The notes under the pieces: generated by a model | What the model was told of the DNA's origin: nothing | Seen by the model: the letters and a program-made list of their open reading frames with translations, nothing else | Database searches by the model: none | Assembly: GCF_902459615.1 (NCBI RefSeq) | Contig: NZ_CABPSA010000003.1 | Coordinates: 248,001 to 312,000, forward strand | Source: Pandoraea commovens | GTDB lineage: Bacteria; Pseudomonadota; Gammaproteobacteria; Burkholderiales; Burkholderiaceae | DNA: 64,000 bases | Reading direction: 5' to 3' | In this document: one piece after another, positions 1-8,375 of the stretch | How the letters are laid out: every line of letters starts with the position of its first letter | How positions within the stretch are numbered: the stretch's first letter is position 1 | Translations under genes and position numbers: made by a program

Positions 1-276
1 CTGCTCGACGAAGGATGGCTGAAGCCAGAGTTTCGCGATCGGCTGAAGTACCCGCTGATCCACTCGATTCGCGCCGACAAGGAGCTTTACGACTTGTCCT
101 CGTCAACGAAATTCGTCACGGACTGGCACTTCCTCACGACGCTGCGCGATCGGGGCCGCGAGGCCGCAGAGCGCTGGCTCGCGGAGCATTTCGACGACGT
201 CGGCGTGCGCTCCACGGTGGATCTGAAGCGCGATTATCTGCAACGCTTGCCGGACGCCACCGCCATCAAAGCATGA
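1..276 (+). CDS. Patatin-like phospholipase, C-terminal end (partial)
   Basis: The reading frame is open from the first base and closes at a TGA, so only the last 91 codons are present. The visible tail ([18 protein letters not shown], then [20 protein letters not shown]) resembles the C-terminal part of patatin-like serine lipases common in Burkholderiaceae. The catalytic Gly-X-Ser-X-Gly and Asp motifs would lie outside the window, so the family call rests on tail resemblance alone. Its 3' end overlaps the 3' end of the convergent murB by 11 bases, and no terminator is visible between them. Confidence 0.6.
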   Translation: MLDEGWLKPEFRDRLKYPLIHSIRADKELYDLSSSTKFVTDWHFLTTLRDRGREAAERWLAEHFDDVGVRSTVDLKRDYLQRLPDATAIKA

Positions 277-1291
277 GCGGTTCGGGGTCGAGCGAGACGC
301 CGAAGCGTTCCCGAACGCTGGCCTGCACGGCGCGGGCCAGCGCGACGATATCGGCCCCCGTGGCCCCTCCGCGATTGACGAGCACCAGCGCCTGACGCTC
401 GTGCACGCCCGCGTTTCCGACGGTCTTGCCGCGCCAGCCGCACTGGTCGATCAGCCAACCGGCGGCGACCTTCCACGAGCCGTCGGGCTGCGCATAGCCG
501 ACCGCCTGCGGGAAACGCGCGCGAAGCGCCTCAAACGTGGCGGCGTCCACGACGGGATTTTTGAAGAAGCTTCCGGCGTTGCCGAGTTGCGCGGGATCCG
601 GCAGCTTGCGGCGGCGAATGTCGACGACCGCATCAAAGATCTGGCGCGCATCGGGCTGTGCAATACCGGCATCGGCCAGCGTGCGCGACACGTCGGCATA
701 CCCGGTCACGGCCTGCCAGGGCTGCGGCAGGCGCAGCGTCACGGCCACGATGATGTAGCGGCCCGGTTCGCGCTTGAACAGCGAATCCCGATAGCCGAAA
801 GCGCAATCGTCGCGCGAGAGTGTGACGAACGCCCCGGTCGTCGTATCGAGCGCACGCACTTCATGGAAGCGCTCGGCGAGTTCCAGCCCGTAGGCGCCGA
901 TGTTCTGGATCGGCGCGGCACCCAACGTGCCGGGGATCAGCGCCAGGTTTTCCAGGCCGGGACAGTCTTGCGAGAGCGTCCAGTCGACGAAATCGTGCCA
1001 GACTTCACCCGCGCCGCCGCGTACATAGCGCGCGGACGGATCTGCCGGGTTGTCCGGAAGACGCTCACGGTGGCGAATGGCCATGCGCAGCACCACCCCG
1101 TCGAAGTCACGCGTGAGCACGAGGTTGCTGCCGCCGCCAAGCACGAGGCGCGGCAGTCCGGCCAGTTCGGGCAAGGCAAGCGCGTCGAGCAGCGCCGCTT
1201 CGCTGTCTACGGTCACGACATAGCGGGCGGTGGCGGGCAGACCGAAGGTATTGAATTCGCGCAGGCTGACGTCGCGTTGCAACTGAAGCAT
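266..1291 (-). CDS. murB: UDP-N-acetylenolpyruvoylglucosamine reductase
   Basis: MurB reduces UDP-GlcNAc-enolpyruvate to UDP-MurNAc with NADPH and FAD, in cytosolic peptidoglycan precursor synthesis. The 341-residue product starts [18 protein letters not shown]. It carries the FAD-binding run [12 protein letters not shown], the substrate-domain run [15 protein letters not shown], and YRDSLFK with the catalytic serine. [10 protein letters not shown] near residue 230 and [11 protein letters not shown] near the C-terminus are typical of the long, E. coli-like type I enzyme. The frame stays open 36 codons upstream, but that extension is proline/arginine-rich and unlike MurB, so the inner ATG was chosen. 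A TATAAT on the same strand about 107 nt upstream may be its promoter. Confidence 0.96.
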   Translation of the reverse strand: MLQLQRDVSLREFNTFGLPATARYVVTVDSEAALLDALALPELAGLPRLVLGGGSNLVLTRDFDGVVLRMAIRHRERLPDNPADPSARYVRGGAGEVWHDFVDWTLSQDCPGLENLALIPGTLGAAPIQNIGAYGLELAERFHEVRALDTTTGAFVTLSRDDCAFGYRDSLFKREPGRYIIVAVTLRLPQPWQAVTGYADVSRTLADAGIAQPDARQIFDAVVDIRRRKLPDPAQLGNAGSFFKNPVVDAATFEALRARFPQAVGYAQPDGSWKVAAGWLIDQCGWRGKTVGNAGVHERQALVLVNRGGATGADIVALARAVQASVRERFGVSLDPEPLML

Positions 1292-1337
1292 GGAATATGG
1301 GCAGGCCAGTGGGTGTCGCCGTGCCGGACAGCGTCCC

Positions 1338-1345
1338 GGGGGGGG
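1338..1345. repeat. Run of eight G in the murB 5' region
   Basis: Eight consecutive G residues lie between the murB start and its putative promoter. They are outside the chosen coding region but inside the open upstream extension. Such tracts can slip during replication. No function is claimed. Confidence 0.6.
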
Positions 1346-1397
1346 ACGCGGGACCGACGGCTGAATTACAATGTCGGGCGAAAGAATTTTGCGCATC

Positions 1398-1403
1398 ATT
1401 ATA
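1398..1403 (-). promoter_or_regulatory. Candidate -10 box for murB
   Basis: The minus strand reads TATAAT here, a perfect sigma-70 -10 hexamer, giving an expected leader of about 100 nt to the murB ATG. No convincing -35 is visible 16-18 nt upstream, so this is a candidate only. Confidence 0.35.
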
Positions 1404-1513
1404 CCGAGGCCGCCGAGGCTGCCGACCGCGCCGGCCGCCCCCGCCGCCCGCCGGACTTACACGGCACGCTGTGCGTGCCATTTCACGAACCCTTAGACAT
1501 TCAGGAGAGCCAG

Positions 1514-1999
1514 ATGCCATCGTTTGACGTGGTTAGCGAAGCCAACATGGTAGAGGTCAAGAACGCCATCGAGCAGGCCAACAAGGAAATCTCGACGCGC
1601 TTCGACTTCAAGGGATCGGACTCGCGCGTCGAGCACAAGGAGCAGGAACTCACGCTCTTCGCAGACGACAACTTCAAGCTCGATCAGGTCACGCAGGTGC
1701 TCATCGCCAAGATGGCCAAGCGTAACGTCGACGTGCGTTTTCTCGACTACGGCAAGGTCGAGAAAGTCAGCGGCGACAAGGTCAAGCAGGTCGTGAAGGT
1801 CAAGAAAGGTGTCGAAGGCGACCTGGCCAAGAAGATCGTGCGCATCATCAAGGACAGCAAGATGAAGGTGCAGGCGAGCATTCAGGGCGACAGCGTTCGC
1901 GTCGCGGGCGCCAAGCGCGACGATCTGCAAAGCGCGATGGCGCTGCTGCGCAAGGATGTCACCGACACGCCGCTCGACTTCAACAACTTCCGCGACTAA
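1514..1999 (+). CDS. yajQ: YajQ family cyclic-di-GMP/nucleotide-binding protein
   Basis: The 161-residue product begins [20 protein letters not shown] and matches the family in length and sequence, including [18 protein letters not shown] and the C-terminal [15 protein letters not shown]. YajQ proteins fold as two ferredoxin-like domains and bind nucleotides. A Xanthomonas relative is a cyclic-di-GMP effector, but the role here is unknown. The start is fixed by an AGGAG about 7 nt upstream (1503-1507). The frame stays open far upstream only because it runs antisense through murB. A strong bidirectional terminator follows at once. Confidence 0.95.
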   Translation: MPSFDVVSEANMVEVKNAIEQANKEISTRFDFKGSDSRVEHKEQELTLFADDNFKLDQVTQVLIAKMAKRNVDVRFLDYGKVEKVSGDKVKQVVKVKKGVEGDLAKKIVRIIKDSKMKVQASIQGDSVRVAGAKRDDLQSAMALLRKDVTDTPLDFNNFRD

Positions 2000-2024
2000 G
2001 CGTTACCGCGTTCGTTGCAGGCAC

Positions 2025-2055
2025 AAAAAACCCGCAGACTCGCTGCGGGTTTTTT
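2025..2055. terminator. Bidirectional intrinsic terminator between yajQ and plsY
   Basis: A perfect 7-bp stem (CCCGCAG / CTGCGGG, loop ACTCG) is flanked by six A on the left and six T on the right, so it can end transcription from both convergent genes. Confidence 0.92.
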
Positions 2056-2093
2056 ATTGGATCGACGGGCAATGCCTTCGCCCGTCTCCATGC

Positions 2094-2696
2094 CTACTTC
2101 TTCTGCCCGATGCGGCTTTCCTTGCCTGCGATCAACTTGCCGATGTTCGCGCGATGGCGATAGACCAGCAGGACCGCCATGACGATCACCGCCGGGGAGT
2201 ACGGCCCGAAACCATACATGAAGACGTAGTAAAGGGGCGCAAACACGGCCGCGACCAGCGCGGCGAGCGACGAATAACGGAAGAAGATCGCAATGATCAG
2301 CCACGTCGCCATCACCGCCAGTCCCAGAATCGGGCTGATGGCAAACAACACGCCCGCGGCCGTCGCCACACCCTTGCCACCGGCGAAGCGCAGGAACACC
2401 GGGTACAAATGGCCAAGGAACACGGCGAGCGCCACTGCCGCCAGTCCGAAATCGCCCACACCCCAGGCGTCGGCAAAACGTTCCGCCAGATAAACCGCGA
2501 GCCAACCCTTGAGGGCGTCGCCGATCAACGTCAGGATGGCGGCCTTCTTGTTGCCCGAACGCAGTACGTTCGTGGCGCCCGGATTGCCCGAGCCGTAACT
2601 GCGCGGATCCGCGAGGCCCATCGTGCGGCTGACGATCACCGCAAACGGCACCGAGCCGATCAGATACGCGAGAACGATAAAAACCAGTGTGGCCAT
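2094..2696 (-). CDS. plsY: Acyl-phosphate:glycerol-3-phosphate acyltransferase
   Basis: PlsY transfers the acyl group from acyl-phosphate to glycerol-3-phosphate at the inner membrane, the first acylation in phospholipid synthesis. The 200-residue protein has five or so membrane segments and the three conserved cytosolic motifs: [16 protein letters not shown] near residue 33, [21 protein letters not shown] near 95-115, and a C-terminal [15 protein letters not shown]. Length and start ([19 protein letters not shown]) are normal for the family. It faces yajQ across a shared terminator. The minus strand has a TAGAAT about 37 nt upstream that could be a -10 box. Confidence 0.95.
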   Translation of the reverse strand: MATLVFIVLAYLIGSVPFAVIVSRTMGLADPRSYGSGNPGATNVLRSGNKKAAILTLIGDALKGWLAVYLAERFADAWGVGDFGLAAVALAVFLGHLYPVFLRFAGGKGVATAAGVLFAISPILGLAVMATWLIIAIFFRYSSLAALVAAVFAPLYYVFMYGFGPYSPAVIVMAVLLVYRHRANIGKLIAGKESRIGQKK

Positions 2697-2914
2697 GAAC
2701 TTCGTGCGAGTGGAGGACTTGTAATGGCCGCCATTCTACTTGAGACGCCGTGCGCCCCCATTCTGGCAAACACGGGGTTGCGCAAATGTACCTCCGTTTT
2801 TGGGAAATAGCACCAAGTGCGCTTGCGCAACGTAGATTGCGGAACCGCCCTTCGAACGCAGCGGTCCCTCAAATATGCGCACTATGCGTTCACGTGCTTT
2901 GGGGAGGTTCAAGA
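2697..2914. other. Intergenic region between plsY and the RcsB-like regulator
   Basis: These 218 bases separate two divergent genes and must carry both promoters. A TAGAAT for plsY (minus strand, 2733-2738) is the only clear element. A GGGGAGG ribosome-binding site (2901-2907) belongs to the regulator gene. Confidence 0.4.
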
Positions 2915-3601
2915 ATGACACCGATCCGCGTCGCCATTGCTGACCACCATCCTGTCGTTGTGGCCGGGCTCGAACACGAGTTGGGCAAACGGCCCTCACT
3001 GGAGGTGTTGGGAACTGCGCGTCATGTGGCAGAAATCGTCGATGTCCTCAATCGCACCTCGTGCGACGTACTGGTGATCGACCACACCATGCCTGGCGGA
3101 AAGTACGGCGACGGCCTGTCGCTGCTCGCCACGTTGCGGCGCATGTTTCCCTGCGTTCGGATTCTGGTGTTGACGGCAATGGTGGACGCGCCGATGGCTC
3201 GCCAGATTACCGATCTCGGTGTTGCATCGACACTCTGTAAATCGCGCGGCATCGACGACGTTATCGCAGCCGTCCACGCGTTGCACGATGGATTGCGCCC
3301 GACGCGCCCGACGCACCTTACGCGCCGCACTGCGCCCGCAGGCGCAGTGTCCGACGCCCGCACGGCATTGCTGAGTCAGCGCGAGGTGCAGGTCCTGCGC
3401 ATGTATGTGTCGGGAATGTCGATCACTGCCATTGCGGCAAAACTCTACCGAACGAAACAAACGGTCAGCGCGCAAAAACGCAGTGTCATGCGAAAACTCG
3501 GCGTCGACTGCGACGCGCAGCTCTATCGCTTCGCCCTCCAAACCGGCCTCCCGGATGACGGGCCGCTGGTGTCGCCCGAGCGCGACGTCGACGCGGCCTG
3601 A
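2915..3601 (+). CDS. Orphan RcsB-like response regulator (REC plus LuxR-type HTH)
   Basis: The 228-residue protein has an N-terminal receiver domain: acidic pocket ADHHP at 9-13, phosphoacceptor Asp56 in VIDHTMPGGKYGDG, Thr87, Lys109. A C-terminal LuxR/FixJ helix-turn-helix follows at about 152-215, with SQREVQVLRM and TVSAQKRSVMRKLGV. The MPGGKYGDG segment and the SAQKRSVMRKLGV recognition region closely echo enterobacterial RcsB. ATG is set by GGGGAGG seven nt upstream, and the longer open frame has no such support. No kinase is adjacent. It converges with the fimbrial adhesin gene 21 nt away. A response regulator (CblR) controls the related cable pilus of B. cenocepacia, so local control of the fimbrial operon is a reasonable inference. 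Confidence 0.88.
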   Translation: MTPIRVAIADHHPVVVAGLEHELGKRPSLEVLGTARHVAEIVDVLNRTSCDVLVIDHTMPGGKYGDGLSLLATLRRMFPCVRILVLTAMVDAPMARQITDLGVASTLCKSRGIDDVIAAVHALHDGLRPTRPTHLTRRTAPAGAVSDARTALLSQREVQVLRMYVSGMSITAIAAKLYRTKQTVSAQKRSVMRKLGVDCDAQLYRFALQTGLPDDGPLVSPERDVDAA

Positions 3602-3622
3602 CCCGCTCACCCGGCCCCCGAC

Positions 3623-4774
3623 TCATACCAGCGCGGCGTCGACGAACATCTCGATTCTGAGTGGCCCCTCGTAGCTCCCGGCGTCCTTTTCGCTCTCGAC
3701 GAACGGCACGACCTCGAAGACGAGCGTCCCCGGCGAACACGCCACTGGCGCCGGAATGCCCGGCAACCGTACGATCCGAATCGGCGCCTGCGCTACCGAA
3801 GCAAAGGTAGTGCCTACGGTGTCGCCCACGCTCACCCACTGATGCGCACCGGCATACGTCAGGCCGACCCGATACTCGATCCGCTGCCGGGGCTGCGAGC
3901 CGTCCGTCCCTTGCCTCAAGAGCAACCCGTTTCCGGGCGGTCGCGCAGGAAAGTTTGCACCTGCGTCGCTGGCGCGCACGCGTAATGCGCCGGGAGAGTT
4001 CGAGCCGAACCCGTCATAGAAGCACATGTCGACCGACCGACCGCCATACACGATTGGGACGAAGTTGGGTCCGGGGCGTCGCCTCAAGTCCAGCGCGACC
4101 CGTGGCGATGTGCTGGACAGCGTCGGAAAGTAAATCTGCGCATTCCGTTCGTCCGACACGCGAAGTTCGATGTCGTAGCTGTGGGCTGCGCTTCTCACCT
4201 GATTCCCCAGCTCGACGACGTCGAACTCAAGGCGTGCCCGCCAGATGCCGCCGACCGGAATCCTCTGCAACTCGGCACGGGGGATCGCCAGTTCGTATCG
4301 CGATACGTCATAAGGACCCGCTTGGCACCTTCCAAAGTTCCGATCGGTGTGAAACGGAGGTCTCACGTGAGTACATGTGCTGCCCGAAACGGTAGTGACT
4401 TTGGTGCCGCCCACCGTCAGATCGACCTGAAGTTTGGAACGCTCCTCGGTGAATCGCAGGGAAATCGGTGTCGGTACCGGCCCGGTCACGTTGGCGGGTC
4501 TGACCGGACAGGCGCCCAAGGTCGTATCGACGTTCGAGCGGCAAACATGTGCCGTGCGCGAACCAATGCCGACACCCGGCGTGTAATGCGACGTCACTTG
4601 CCCACTGAAAAGCCAGTTGGCTGGCACCGACGATCGGTCGAACGTCAACGAAACGCTCTCGTGGCGGTCGGAAGGCAATATCTGAGCGACGACCGGAGAT
4701 ACCACGCCCATTGCCCCTACCGCGGCGACAACCCACTTCGCGCGCCGGATCACGCGCATGCACTCATGCTTCAT
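3623..4774 (-). CDS. CS1-type fimbrial tip adhesin/initiator (CfaE/CblD-like)
   Basis: The 383-residue secreted protein has an N-terminal signal sequence (VVAAVGAMGVVSPVVAQI, cleaved near residue 31). Its layout is that of class 5 pilus minor subunits such as CfaE, CooD and CblD: an N-terminal cysteine-containing domain (CRSNVDTTLGACPVRP), then a C-terminal pilin-like domain ending in the beta-strand GPLRIEMFVDAALV. In characterised relatives it caps the fibre, starts assembly and binds the receptor. It is the last gene of a four-gene operon whose order (chaperone, pilin, usher, adhesin) equals cfaABCE and cblBACD. AGGAAG eight nt upstream supports the start, and a second Met five codons in is possible. 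Confidence 0.85.
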   Translation of the reverse strand: MKHECMRVIRRAKWVVAAVGAMGVVSPVVAQILPSDRHESVSLTFDRSSVPANWLFSGQVTSHYTPGVGIGSRTAHVCRSNVDTTLGACPVRPANVTGPVPTPISLRFTEERSKLQVDLTVGGTKVTTVSGSTCTHVRPPFHTDRNFGRCQAGPYDVSRYELAIPRAELQRIPVGGIWRARLEFDVVELGNQVRSAAHSYDIELRVSDERNAQIYFPTLSSTSPRVALDLRRRPGPNFVPIVYGGRSVDMCFYDGFGSNSPGALRVRASDAGANFPARPPGNGLLLRQGTDGSQPRQRIEYRVGLTYAGAHQWVSVGDTVGTTFASVAQAPIRIVRLPGIPAPVACSPGTLVFEVVPFVESEKDAGSYEGPLRIEMFVDAALV

Positions 4775-4839
4775 CTCGTGCTTCCTCTCGTGCTTGCTCT
4801 AGTCCTTCATTCGGCTCGCTCTATCGTTGACGTCGCAAA

Positions 4840-7692
4840 TTAGTTCTCGCCGGTCTGCGCGTCTCGCATCGCCGCCTGTTGTTGCGGTCCCGACGACGCT
4901 TCGCCGAGCAAACGCTGCACGCGTAACTGCGCGCGCAGCGACTCCGGGATTGCCTGTTGGGCGACGTGGTCGCACTGCGTGACGCCAGTCAGGTGAATCA
5001 CGTCCTGCCGCTCGGTCACGTTGAGTTCGCAACGCATCGGCTGGGCGCCATCCAGCAAATAGAGATGCTTGAGACGCTGCGCAGACTCGACCAGGAATGT
5101 GCCTTGCGCATCGAGCGGCGGCGCAACCACGCTCAGTACACGCGCGTTTTCCATCGAGAGGCCGTCCGGCCCCACGGCGCGTCCGACGTACGTGTAGATA
5201 CGACCCGCTGCGACTCGGTGTACTTTTAAGCGCCCCGGTGTCAGGAAGTAGTCGTACTGCCCCGCCCCGCGCACCAGCGCCACGGAATGATCGATCTCGC
5301 CCTCGTGCGCCTCGGAGATTTCACCCTTGAGCGCGCGGTAACCGCTGACGGGACTCAGCGCCGACGCGCCGAAGTCGACCGGCAGCGAACGTCCCCCGAC
5401 CTGCAACGTCGCGGCGGCGGCGCCTGTGGGGTCATCCTCGTCGAGGGCGTCGACCACCAGCGCAACGCCAGCAGGCGGCTCACCTGCCAGCATGGCCGGG
5501 CCCACCCGAAAGCCATCGCGCGACACCGCAAAACTCGACGCGTATCCACCGACGAAAGAACTCTGCCCTCCGCCACCTCCACCCTCTGCGCCGCCCGCAC
5601 GAAGCAAACTGCGCGAAACGGCCGCGTGCGCGTCACCATATCGACCGTCGATCGCGCCTCGCAAGATCGCGTTACCCGCACCTTGTTCGTTGGCATTCAG
5701 ACTCAGCATCAGCTCCCGGCGCGACGCGTCTTCCCAGACCAGCGAATACGTCCCGTGATAATCGGTACTCGCCCCGCGCTCGCCCCCGCCACCGGTGCGC
5801 ACGTCGGCGCCTGCGCTCGCATAGGTCGACAGGCTCTGCCCAGCGGCGGCCGGGCGATGCGCGCTCAGCGATACGCTGACGAAGCCGCCGGTTTCCCGTC
5901 GCTCCATCCCGGCCTGACGCCGGTGATAGCCACCGACGCGCGCATTGATCAGGAGTTTGTCCCAGCGGAACGAACGACTGAGCGCGGTTTGCAAGGTCCG
6001 CGACACGCCACCGGCGGCGCGATCCGCGCCGAGCCAGGGATCTTCCAGTCCATCACCGGCCCACTGCCGAGGTTGTCCGAAAGACTGACTCTCGCTGTAT
6101 GCGGCGACCGCCTGCCACTTTCCCAGCGGCGCGGAGACACTCGCATTGAGCACGTCGTAGCAGCCGAAATTCGCCCCCACCGCACCGGCCGCCGCAGCAC
6201 TGCCGCGACATGCCGCATCACGCATCTGATAGCGATACAGACTGACGCCGAGGCCATTGGAAAACGAGATGGATTGCGTGTTGCCGCGCGCACCGTCCGA
6301 GCCGCTCAGCAATGCCGCCGTTGTCGTCAGGCGCCCCAACGCGAACTCCCGTTGCCAGCCGATCTGGGACTCGTTGTAGAGGCTCGACTGCAACCAGACG
6401 AGACCGCTCGTGAAGGTGAATCCGGGGCCGAAAGCGGCACGAATACCGGATTGAAACGTGAATCGCTGGCGCTCACGCTCCCCTTCACGCTGTTGCGCGG
6501 TATCGCTCGCATAGCCAAGCCGATCGACGACTCGCCCGGCCTGCACGAACCATTGCGTGCCCTTCGCGGACGCGCCGCCGCCCACCTTCGAGTAGGGCAC
6601 CGTTTCGGTACGCACCAGCGTATCGCCCTCGAAGATTCGCAGGCTGACCAGATAACTCCCCTCCGGGAAGTAACGGGTGTCGAACGGCTGCACACCGGCC
6701 GCGAAATAGGCGCTCCCCAGCAGTTCGTGACCTCGATAGGCGTCGACGCGCGCCTCGCGCGTCAGTAACACCGTCAGCGGCGAGCCCAGCGACGCAGCCG
6801 ATTCGTTGACGTAAGCCTGAGAGGTGCCGATCCGCGCGCCATCGAAGCGGCTCACGGGCAGTAGCGTGAAGCCGAAACTGCCGCCTTGCGCGCTGGACAG
6901 ATTGCGCTGATCCATACGCCCCGATTGCACGTAATAGCGGGGGCCGAGATCGTGACGGTAATAAAGACTGTCGAGCGTCGCCTGCGTGCCGCCCGACGAC
7001 GGCGCGCTCGTGGCAGGAATGGCGTTCGCATCGCTATGACGCCGGTTGTAGCTCGAATGCACGAGCGACCAGGAAAAGCCTGCGTAACTGGCGGGCGAGA
7101 TGCCCAGCGCGCCGTTACCCATGACCGTGAGGTTGCGATAACGATCGGTCGTCGCCGCGTTCACGATCTGTGAGTGAATCAGCGCGTTTTCGCTGCCGGG
7201 CGTATTCGCGTGGAACTCGGGGCCATGAGCGCTTTTCGCCGGAAGCCAGGCTCGGGACAGAAAGAGTTCGAGCGTGCCCTGACTTTCGTCAAGGATGACA
7301 CCGGCCGACTCGGTTTCCAGAAACCGGCATCCCGTGCCCGAACTCATGTCGTCGCACGCGAGATGACCATTGCGGGGCATGGGACGAGCCAGGGCCTCGA
7401 CCAGCGAAGCCAGCGACACCGCCGCCGTGTCGCCGCGGGTGATGCTCATTCGTTCGTCGATGGTCTGTGCGAGCGCTTCGGGCGTTTCGAGACGCACATC
7501 GTCCGGTCGAACGAACACCGGGAACAACCCGAGCGACTGCCCCAGCAACCGCACTTCGAGATGCTCGACCTGACCAAGCGCAATGTCCTCGAATCCCGCA
7601 GGCACTTGCGGGCGGGGATTGGCATGTGCCGGGGCGTCGGTCACGACGAACCACGACAAACAGGCGAGGCACGCGCGGCGAAGCGTTTTCAT
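4840..7692 (-). CDS. CS1-type outer-membrane fimbrial usher (CfaC/CblC-like)
   Basis: The 950-residue protein begins with a signal sequence (to about residue 24, DAPAHA) and continues as a large beta-barrel protein. It has many alternating tyrosine/serine/glycine strands, such as YAGFSWSLVHSSYNRRHSDA and SYLVSLRIFEGDTLVRTETV, and a cysteine pair in each terminal domain (LACDDMSSGTGCRF; MRCELNVTERQD). Ushers of this class thread chaperone-bound pilins through the outer membrane. They are distinct in sequence from FimD/PapC. Position between pilin and adhesin genes matches cfaC. A glycine-rich loop (GGAEGGGGGGQSSFVGGY) near residue 700 looks surface exposed. No Shine-Dalgarno sequence is obvious before the ATG. 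Confidence 0.87.
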   Translation of the reverse strand: MKTLRRACLACLSWFVVTDAPAHANPRPQVPAGFEDIALGQVEHLEVRLLGQSLGLFPVFVRPDDVRLETPEALAQTIDERMSITRGDTAAVSLASLVEALARPMPRNGHLACDDMSSGTGCRFLETESAGVILDESQGTLELFLSRAWLPAKSAHGPEFHANTPGSENALIHSQIVNAATTDRYRNLTVMGNGALGISPASYAGFSWSLVHSSYNRRHSDANAIPATSAPSSGGTQATLDSLYYRHDLGPRYYVQSGRMDQRNLSSAQGGSFGFTLLPVSRFDGARIGTSQAYVNESAASLGSPLTVLLTREARVDAYRGHELLGSAYFAAGVQPFDTRYFPEGSYLVSLRIFEGDTLVRTETVPYSKVGGGASAKGTQWFVQAGRVVDRLGYASDTAQQREGERERQRFTFQSGIRAAFGPGFTFTSGLVWLQSSLYNESQIGWQREFALGRLTTTAALLSGSDGARGNTQSISFSNGLGVSLYRYQMRDAACRGSAAAAGAVGANFGCYDVLNASVSAPLGKWQAVAAYSESQSFGQPRQWAGDGLEDPWLGADRAAGGVSRTLQTALSRSFRWDKLLINARVGGYHRRQAGMERRETGGFVSVSLSAHRPAAAGQSLSTYASAGADVRTGGGGERGASTDYHGTYSLVWEDASRRELMLSLNANEQGAGNAILRGAIDGRYGDAHAAVSRSLLRAGGAEGGGGGGQSSFVGGYASSFAVSRDGFRVGPAMLAGEPPAGVALVVDALDEDDPTGAAAATLQVGGRSLPVDFGASALSPVSGYRALKGEISEAHEGEIDHSVALVRGAGQYDYFLTPGRLKVHRVAAGRIYTYVGRAVGPDGLSMENARVLSVVAPPLDAQGTFLVESAQRLKHLYLLDGAQPMRCELNVTERQDVIHLTGVTQCDHVAQQAIPESLRAQLRVQRLLGEASSGPQQQAAMRDAQTGEN

Positions 7693-7758
7693 GATCGATG
7701 AGAGGGAACAGACACGCGTTCCATCGTGTCTGCGCCCTTCTACTGATTCGCCGTTGCC

Positions 7759-8274
7759 TTAGTTACCACCGGCTGCCGACGCCAGGATCACCATCTCAAG
7801 ACGGCCGACATAGCGACCGGCAACGGGCGGGTTCGCCCCTGCCGCGCGCCCCGAGACCGTCAGCGGCAGCGTGCGCGACTCGCCCACCCCGCTCCCCGTC
7901 CAGACCTCATTGGCGTTGAGCGTGGTCGCAGCGGTCGTGATCGTCTGACCATCGAGTCGCACCGTCAGCGGAATGGCGGCAACAGCGTTATTGGTCGCAT
8001 GAACGAGCGACGCAGCGGAACCAAGCCGCACCTCCACGTTCCGGGTCACGTCGTTGGTATAGAGACGCGTCTGAATCGTCGGCGAGCTCAAATCACCCGT
8101 CGCCGCGTTGTAACCGAGGTCGAGATTCTGCGGCATGGGACTGCCATTCGCCTGAAGCACCGACAGGGTCGGATCGATATTGGCACTCAGATCGATGACG
8201 ACATCTGCCGCGTGAGCGGCGGCCATCGGAAGTACCAGTGTCATCGCGGCGGCGAATTGCTTGAACGTCTTCAT
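7759..8274 (-). CDS. CS1-type major fimbrial subunit (CfaB/CblA-like pilin)
   Basis: The 171-residue preprotein has a signal peptide ending AAAHA near residue 23. The mature N-terminus, ADVVIDLSANIDPTLSVLQA, is the donor-strand region and aligns by eye with CfaB (a V-DP-L-LQA-G pattern). YTNDVTRNVEVRL and the terminal AGRYVGRLEMVILA also match the family. Subunits polymerise by donor-strand complementation after usher export. Start chosen at MKTFKQFAAAM with AAGGAA upstream; the longer open frame upstream is unsupported. The intergenic leader to the chaperone gene contains a hairpin and a homopolymer tract, which may raise pilin mRNA relative to its neighbours. Confidence 0.88.
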   Translation of the reverse strand: MKTFKQFAAAMTLVLPMAAAHAADVVIDLSANIDPTLSVLQANGSPMPQNLDLGYNAATGDLSSPTIQTRLYTNDVTRNVEVRLGSAASLVHATNNAVAAIPLTVRLDGQTITTAATTLNANEVWTGSGVGESRTLPLTVSGRAAGANPPVAGRYVGRLEMVILASAAGGN

Positions 8275-8375
8275 ATTTGAAATTCCTTGGTTTGCTTGAT
8301 GCGGGGGGGTGTCCCCGGTTCGGCCGGGCGATCCGACCGGATGAAAATGAGGCTCTTCGGCCCCATCGAATCGGG
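8275..8375 (-). promoter_or_regulatory. Chaperone-pilin leader with hairpin and seven-C tract
   Basis: Read on the minus strand, the 101-nt gap holds a GC-rich stem between 8340 and 8315 (CCGGT-CGG pairing with CCG-ACCGG, one bulge). A run of seven C (8309-8303) lies about 30 nt before the pilin ATG. Hairpins here often protect major-pilin mRNA in fimbrial operons, and homopolymers near pilin starts can mediate phase variation. Both roles are inferred. Confidence 0.4.

Noticed and set aside
401-1999. A single 532-codon reading frame covering antisense murB and yajQ
   Set aside because: Only the last 161 codons match a protein family, and an AGGAG marks the internal yajQ ATG. The upstream part is antisense murB.
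5287-6768. Long open frame (493 codons) antisense to the fimbrial usher
   Set aside because: Composition is arginine/alanine-rich without domain or ribosome-binding site. It is a shadow of the GC-rich usher gene.
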